Below are positions 32,446 through 36,155 of a stretch of 36,155 nt of DNA, one piece after another. The notes under the pieces were generated by a model. It had not been told where the DNA came from. It saw nothing but the letters and a program-made list of their open reading frames with translations, and searched no databases. Both the position numbers and the translations under genes were made by a program. The stretch is from Flavobacteriales bacterium TMED123 (lineage in GTDB: Bacteria; Bacteroidota; Bacteroidia; Flavobacteriales; BACL11). The stretch lies in NCBI GenBank assembly GCA_002170165.1, contig NHFY01000094.1, positions 1 to 36,155 on the forward strand. The letters are read 5' to 3'. How positions within the stretch are numbered: the first letter of the stretch is position 1; the number at the start of each line of letters is the position of its first letter.

Positions 32446-33432
32446 ATGCAAAAATTGACAGCCTTTTTTCAGCTCATTCGCTACAAGAATTTATTGATAG
32501 TTGCGCTTAGTCAGTATTTTATTCGTTTCTCATTAACAGAAACATTTTTGCCTTTCCCTGCACTTTCAAAATTTCAATTTTTACTGTTTGTAATTACTAC
32601 TATTTTAATTACTGCTGCTGGTTATATTGTCAATGATATTTATGATGTTGAAACCGATACTATAAATAAAAAGAAGCATTTGATAATTGGGCAGATAATA
32701 AACGTCAAAACAGCAGTTATATGGTATTCCATTTGTAATCTTATTGCACTCGCAGTAGGGATTTATTTGTCAATAATTATTGATAAACCACTTTATAGCT
32801 TGGTTTTTGTTTATTGCATTTTCTTTTTGTGGCGCTATTCTAAATCCATGAAAACAGGATTTTTAATTGGCAATCTACATGTGGCTATCCTTACGGCTTT
32901 GGTTTTTATCAATACGGCACTTTTTGATATTATTCCTCACATTCACTATTCTGGAAATGAAAGTGGTATGATGATTCTTAAAATCATTTTAGTTTATGCA
33001 ATTTTCTCATTTTTACTTACTTTGATTAGAGAGTTTATAAAAGATTTGGAAGATAAAGAAGGCGATATTGCCATAAAAGCCAAAACAGTTGCTATAGTGT
33101 TAGGGGACAAAAAAACAAAAATCATTTCACTAATATTAAGCCTATTTGTAGCCGCAATTATTTTGGCTTGGCAAAATTTTCAGTATCAGATTATTTCCTT
33201 AAACAGTATAAAATGGGATGGTGAGGTTTATAAATCAGTAATCATTTGGGGGACTGACCAATTTGCCATTATTTATACTGGAATTTTACAAACAACAATT
33301 TTACTTTTCGTGATAAAACTTTACAAAGCAAAAGTCAAAAAGGACTTTTATTTCTTAAGTCAGTTTAGTAAAATTATTATGCTCTTAGGCATTTGTTCTA
33401 TTCCACTTTTTACCTATTTTTATTTACTATAA
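32446..33432 (+). CDS. UbiA-superfamily prenyltransferase (geranylgeranylglycerol-phosphate geranylgeranyltransferase-like)
   Basis: Integral membrane prenyltransferase, 328 residues, with about nine hydrophobic segments. Both Asp-rich diphosphate/Mg motifs are present: N63-D64-IY-D67-VET-D71 and D200-LE-D203-KEG-D207. This contrasts with the other UbiA-like protein at 9945-10769. Bacteroidota homologues are generally annotated as geranylgeranylglycerol-phosphate geranylgeranyltransferase, an archaeal-type ether-lipid enzyme; the substrate in bacteria is uncertain, and 4-hydroxybenzoate-type acceptors are an alternative. It sits between DUF2520 and maf with 1- and 2-base gaps, so it is clearly co-transcribed. 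Confidence 0.88.
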   Translation: MQKLTAFFQLIRYKNLLIVALSQYFIRFSLTETFLPFPALSKFQFLLFVITTILITAAGYIVNDIYDVETDTINKKKHLIIGQIINVKTAVIWYSICNLIALAVGIYLSIIIDKPLYSLVFVYCIFFLWRYSKSMKTGFLIGNLHVAILTALVFINTALFDIIPHIHYSGNESGMMILKIILVYAIFSFLLTLIREFIKDLEDKEGDIAIKAKTVAIVLGDKKTKIISLILSLFVAAIILAWQNFQYQIISLNSIKWDGEVYKSVIIWGTDQFAIIYTGILQTTILLFVIKLYKAKVKKDFYFLSQFSKIIMLLGICSIPLFTYFYLL

Positions 33433-33434
33433 GA

Positions 33435-34025
33435 ATGTTAGGAGAAAATCTTAAAAACAAAAAAATTGTGTTGGGCTCGGCTTCTCCAAGAAGACAAGAA
33501 TTATTAAAATTATTAGCAGTTGATTTTGAAATAAGGCTTAGTAATTCAGATGAACAATTTAATGAAAAACTACCTCCAGAACAAATTGCAAAATTTCTTG
33601 CCACACAAAAATCAGAAGCACTAAAAAATACAATAATAAAAAATGAAATATTAATAACTGCAGACACCATTGTTGCTAAAGAAGACAGGATATTAAACAA
33701 GCCAAATAATGAAAAAGAGGCAGTTGAAATGCTCACGTTTTTATCTAATGGTCGGCATCAGGTAATAACAGGCGTTTGCATATCAAGTACTGAAAAGTCA
33801 ATCGCTTTTTCAGTCAATACAAAAGTGTTTTTTAAAAAGCTTTCTTCTGAAGAAATAAATTTTTACATCAAAAACTACAAACCTTTTGATAAGGCTGGCG
33901 CTTATGGTATTCAGGAGTGGATTGGGTTGATTGGAATTGAAGAAATTCAAGGATCTTACTTTAATGTGGTTGGTTTACCAATGCAAAAATTATACCAAAA
34001 TCTAATACAATTTGTTGCGGACTAG
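33435..34025 (+). CDS. maf: Maf-like nucleoside triphosphate pyrophosphatase
   Basis: A 196-residue house-cleaning NTP pyrophosphatase of the Maf/YhdE family, which hydrolyses dTTP/UTP or modified nucleotides to monophosphates. Visible motifs are LGSASPRRQELL (13-24), ITADTIV with the metal-binding aspartate, and the KAGAYGIQ stretch near the C-terminus. The start at ATG 33435, two bases after the UbiA stop, gives the expected MLGENLKNKKIVLGS beginning. A longer in-frame extension from 33393 would run inside the UbiA gene and is rejected. It closes the three-gene operon. Confidence 0.94.
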   Translation: MLGENLKNKKIVLGSASPRRQELLKLLAVDFEIRLSNSDEQFNEKLPPEQIAKFLATQKSEALKNTIIKNEILITADTIVAKEDRILNKPNNEKEAVEMLTFLSNGRHQVITGVCISSTEKSIAFSVNTKVFFKKLSSEEINFYIKNYKPFDKAGAYGIQEWIGLIGIEEIQGSYFNVVGLPMQKLYQNLIQFVAD

Positions 34026-34045
34026 CGTTATCACCTTACATTTTG

Positions 34046-34053
34046 TATTTTTG
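34046..34053 (+). promoter_or_regulatory. candidate -7 box for the polysaccharide export locus
   Basis: TATTTTTG is an exact TAnnTTTG match located 19 bases before the ATG of the Wza-like gene. No convincing -33 element is seen at 17-23 bases upstream, so the call rests on the -7 box and position only. Confidence 0.4.
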
Positions 34054-34072
34054 TCGAATAAAATTCTGAATT

Positions 34073-34852
34073 ATGAAAAAAGCAAATAGCTATTTTATTT
34101 TACTGTTTCTTTTTGGGTTTCTCTTTTTGCAGTCGTGTATTCCCATGCGAAAAGTAGTTTATATGAATAACAATCCGATTACAGAAAAAGAAATCAACAC
34201 CACTCCGCCAGTACATCATTTGGAAATTGGAGATGTGCTTTTTGTACGAATTCTAAGCCAGAATAATAAAACACATGAGTTTTTCAATGTAGAGACCAAT
34301 ACGAATTCTTCAGGAAACCCTGCCTCAATGGCAAATCTTTATTTAAATGGTTTTGCATTAAATAGCTTAGGGAATATTGAAGTTCCTGTAATAGGAGAGA
34401 TTTATTTGCTGGGCCAAAACTTGGAGCAAGCAAAGAAATCTATCCAAAGAGTTATAAATGAGTATCTAAAAGATGCCATTGTAATTGTAAAGTTGGCTAA
34501 TTTTCAAGTTACTATTTTAGGAGAGGTAAATAATGCAGGCGCTTTTCCTGTATTTAAAGAGGATTTAACCATTTTTGAAGCATTAGCTATGGCAGGTGAT
34601 GTGACCGATTATGCCAATCGGCAAAAAATCAAAATAGTTAGAACTTATAAAAACAAGAAGCAAATCAACATTGTTGATTTAACCGATCAACAATTGCTTT
34701 TGTCTGATTTTTATTATCTCAGAAATGATGATGTGATTTATGTTGAACCATTGAAGTATCGTACATTTAGAAAATCACAATCGCAAGTATTATTGTCCGC
34801 ACTTACCACTTTGGCGGTAGTGGTTAATGTATTTTTAAAAATAACAGAATAA
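34073..34852 (+). CDS. polysaccharide export outer-membrane lipoprotein (Wza-like)
   Basis: A 259-residue polysaccharide export protein. It has a lipoprotein signal peptide ending in the lipobox LQSC (C24 region, after FILLFLFGFLFLQ). The Poly_export (PES) domain follows (about 45-135, including LEIGDVLFVRILSQNN and NIEVPVIGEIYLLGQ), then an SLBB domain (about 140-200, VTILGEVNNAGAFPV). A hydrophobic C-terminal segment (LLSALTTLAVVVNVFLKI) is likely the outer-membrane helix. It forms the export channel for capsule or exopolysaccharide. The next gene, the Wzz/Wzc-type partner, starts one base after its stop. Together they mark the start of a surface-polysaccharide locus extending beyond the window. 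Confidence 0.93.
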   Translation: MKKANSYFILLFLFGFLFLQSCIPMRKVVYMNNNPITEKEINTTPPVHHLEIGDVLFVRILSQNNKTHEFFNVETNTNSSGNPASMANLYLNGFALNSLGNIEVPVIGEIYLLGQNLEQAKKSIQRVINEYLKDAIVIVKLANFQVTILGEVNNAGAFPVFKEDLTIFEALAMAGDVTDYANRQKIKIVRTYKNKKQINIVDLTDQQLLLSDFYYLRNDDVIYVEPLKYRTFRKSQSQVLLSALTTLAVVVNVFLKITE

Positions 34853-34853
34853 A

Positions 34854-36155
34854 TTGACAGCAGATAAACATACTAATCAGCCTCAAGAAGAAACTATAGA
34901 TTTAAAAGCTATCCTGCTTAAGTATGCTCATTATTGGTATTATTTTATTATTTCTGTTCTATTTTGCTTTTTTATTGCATTCTTATATAATAGGTATTCA
35001 AAACCTATCTATAGCGTGTCGTCTACTTTACTTATTCGAGATGATAGAAATTCTCAATTAGGTGCTGAAAATTTATTAGAAGGTTTGGAAATATTTAGTG
35101 GAAAAACAAATTTAAAGAATGAGATTGCACTACTTAATTCCTACTCGATAACAAAGCAAGTGGTGGAAGATTTGAATTTTGGAATTAGTTATTTTAAACA
35201 TGGAAAAATCATCACTTCAGTTTTGTATGAAAATTTACCCTTTGTTGTTATTGTTGACTCTCTACACCCTCAAGTAACCGGAAGCGATTTTTATATAACT
35301 ATACTTAATGAATCAGAGTATAATTTAGATGTCTCTGCAGATGATAGCTATGCGTATAATATAATTACGGAAAAGTTTGATAAAAGCATTCCGCTGAATG
35401 TAAAAATAGACGAAACATATAAGTTTGGTGAAGTTGTTGAGGGTCAAGGTTTTTCTTTTGTTGTTAATAAGAATAATGAGCATTTTAGATCTGTTGATTT
35501 GCTTAATGAACATAGCTATTCATTTACTATTCATAACATTACCTCACTTGTTGATAAATATGTGCGGCTTACAACCATTAATCCTATCAATAAAGATGCG
35601 TCTGTGCTAAAGCTTAATATTAAAGGGTATTCCCCAAGAAAGAACATTGATTATTTAAACAAACTTACAGAGGCCTATATCGGTAATGGATTAAATGAAA
35701 AAAATAAAATGGCAACCAATACGGTTGAATTTATAGAATCACAGATTATTAATGTTAGCGATTCTTTACATCTTATAGAGTCGAGTTTGGAGAAGTTCAA
35801 ATCCGAAAATCCAAATTTGGCGGTAACTTATAAAGAGTTTGGGGCATTTTATCAAATTCAAAAGTTGTATAATGAGTTATCTGTACTTGAAACACACCAT
35901 AAATATTATCAATCTTTGCTTAGATATGTAAAAGAAAACGAGAATAATGAAAAGATTGTAGCACCTTCCACAATAGGAATAAACGATCCGCTGCTAAATA
36001 ATTTGATTGTAAAACTCTCAGAATTATATGCGCAGCAAGAAGAAATCAGACTTACTTCTCAAGAAAAAAATCCAAGACTTATTTCGATAGATTCTCAAAT
36101 CAGCAATCTTAAGAAGAATCTTATTGAAAATATTAAAAGTATTATTGCTTCTAAT
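34854..36155 (+). CDS. Wzz/Wzc-type polysaccharide co-polymerase (partial, cut by window end)
   Basis: An open frame of 434 codons that runs off the window without a stop. It begins at a TTG one base after the Wza-like stop (TADKHTNQPQEETIDLKAIL); there is no ATG in frame until about residue 285. A transmembrane helix (YYFIISVLFCFFIAFLY, about 27-43) follows a short cytoplasmic N-terminus, then the Wzz domain with SVSSTLLIRDD. A long periplasmic part ends in a coiled-coil/GNVR-like region (VSDSLHLIESSLEKFKSENP, then repeated Gln/Leu heptads). By family, the missing C-terminal part would carry the second helix and a BY-kinase domain. It controls chain length and export with the Wza-like protein. 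Confidence 0.9.
   Translation, partial: MTADKHTNQPQEETIDLKAILLKYAHYWYYFIISVLFCFFIAFLYNRYSKPIYSVSSTLLIRDDRNSQLGAENLLEGLEIFSGKTNLKNEIALLNSYSITKQVVEDLNFGISYFKHGKIITSVLYENLPFVVIVDSLHPQVTGSDFYITILNESEYNLDVSADDSYAYNIITEKFDKSIPLNVKIDETYKFGEVVEGQGFSFVVNKNNEHFRSVDLLNEHSYSFTIHNITSLVDKYVRLTTINPINKDASVLKLNIKGYSPRKNIDYLNKLTEAYIGNGLNEKNKMATNTVEFIESQIINVSDSLHLIESSLEKFKSENPNLAVTYKEFGAFYQIQKLYNELSVLETHHKYYQSLLRYVKENENNEKIVAPSTIGINDPLLNNLIVKLSELYAQQEEIRLTSQEKNPRLISIDSQISNLKKNLIENIKSIIASN

Noticed and set aside
33393-33434. Fourteen-residue extension of Maf from ATG at 33393
   Set aside because: It lies inside the UbiA coding region; the ATG at 33435 gives the expected Maf N-terminus two bases after the UbiA stop.

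Overview
The window is A+T-rich DNA from a member of the Bacteroidota, most likely a flavobacterium-like organism. The evidence is a secreted protein with a type IX secretion (T9SS) C-terminal sorting domain, a fused ResB-CcsA cytochrome c biogenesis protein, a BshB1-type bacillithiol deacetylase, an archaeal-type lipid prenyltransferase homologue, and several promoter-like TAnnTTTG (-7) boxes typical of this phylum. It is chromosomal housekeeping and catabolic DNA; I see no phage, insertion sequence, integrase or CRISPR array. No gap between genes exceeds 300 bases.

Region 1 (about 168-9934, minus strand) is one long tryptophan-catabolic operon. Read from its promoter it encodes tryptophan 2,3-dioxygenase, a small lipoprotein, an atypical SDR, an aldehyde dehydrogenase, a GNAT acetyltransferase, a RidA-type deaminase, 3-hydroxyanthranilate dioxygenase, ACMS decarboxylase, a cyclase-type formamidase, kynureninase and kynurenine 3-monooxygenase. 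Together these can take tryptophan through kynurenine, 3-hydroxyanthranilate and 2-aminomuconate semialdehyde to 4-oxalocrotonate, with alanine and ammonia released. The GNAT, SDR and lipoprotein have no assigned step and are the most novel part of the window. Enzymes for 4-oxalocrotonate are not present and may lie beyond position 1. A UbiA-like membrane protein lies just upstream (9945-10769).

Region 2 (10867-16315) holds gcvP (glycine cleavage P-protein), convergent with a YeiH-type transporter and a GlcD-type FAD oxidase. A 36-residue mini-ORF between the last two looks like an orphan T9SS sorting-domain tail.

Region 3 (16367-21133, plus strand) looks like a peptide-use operon: secreted dipeptidyl peptidase IV, a POT di/tripeptide transporter and two exported thioredoxin-fold proteins. 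It ends at a bidirectional terminator shared with a minus-strand tRNA-His. A divergent promoter region then leads to a copper-type P1B ATPase followed without a gap by a polysaccharide flippase and a glycosyltransferase, then a secreted Asp-box (BNR) protein with a T9SS tail.

Region 4 (27838-36155): after a strong shared terminator come, on the minus strand, ccsBA and bshB1 (overlapping). These are divergent from a tight DUF2520-UbiA-Maf operon, and two -7 boxes lie back to back in a perfect 16-bp palindrome between them. The window ends in the start of an exopolysaccharide export locus: a Wza-like outer-membrane lipoprotein and a Wzz/Wzc-type chain-length protein cut by the window edge.

Several genes appear to start at GTG or TTG (DPP-IV, YeiH, GlcD-like, flippase, Wzc-like), so start calls here need care.
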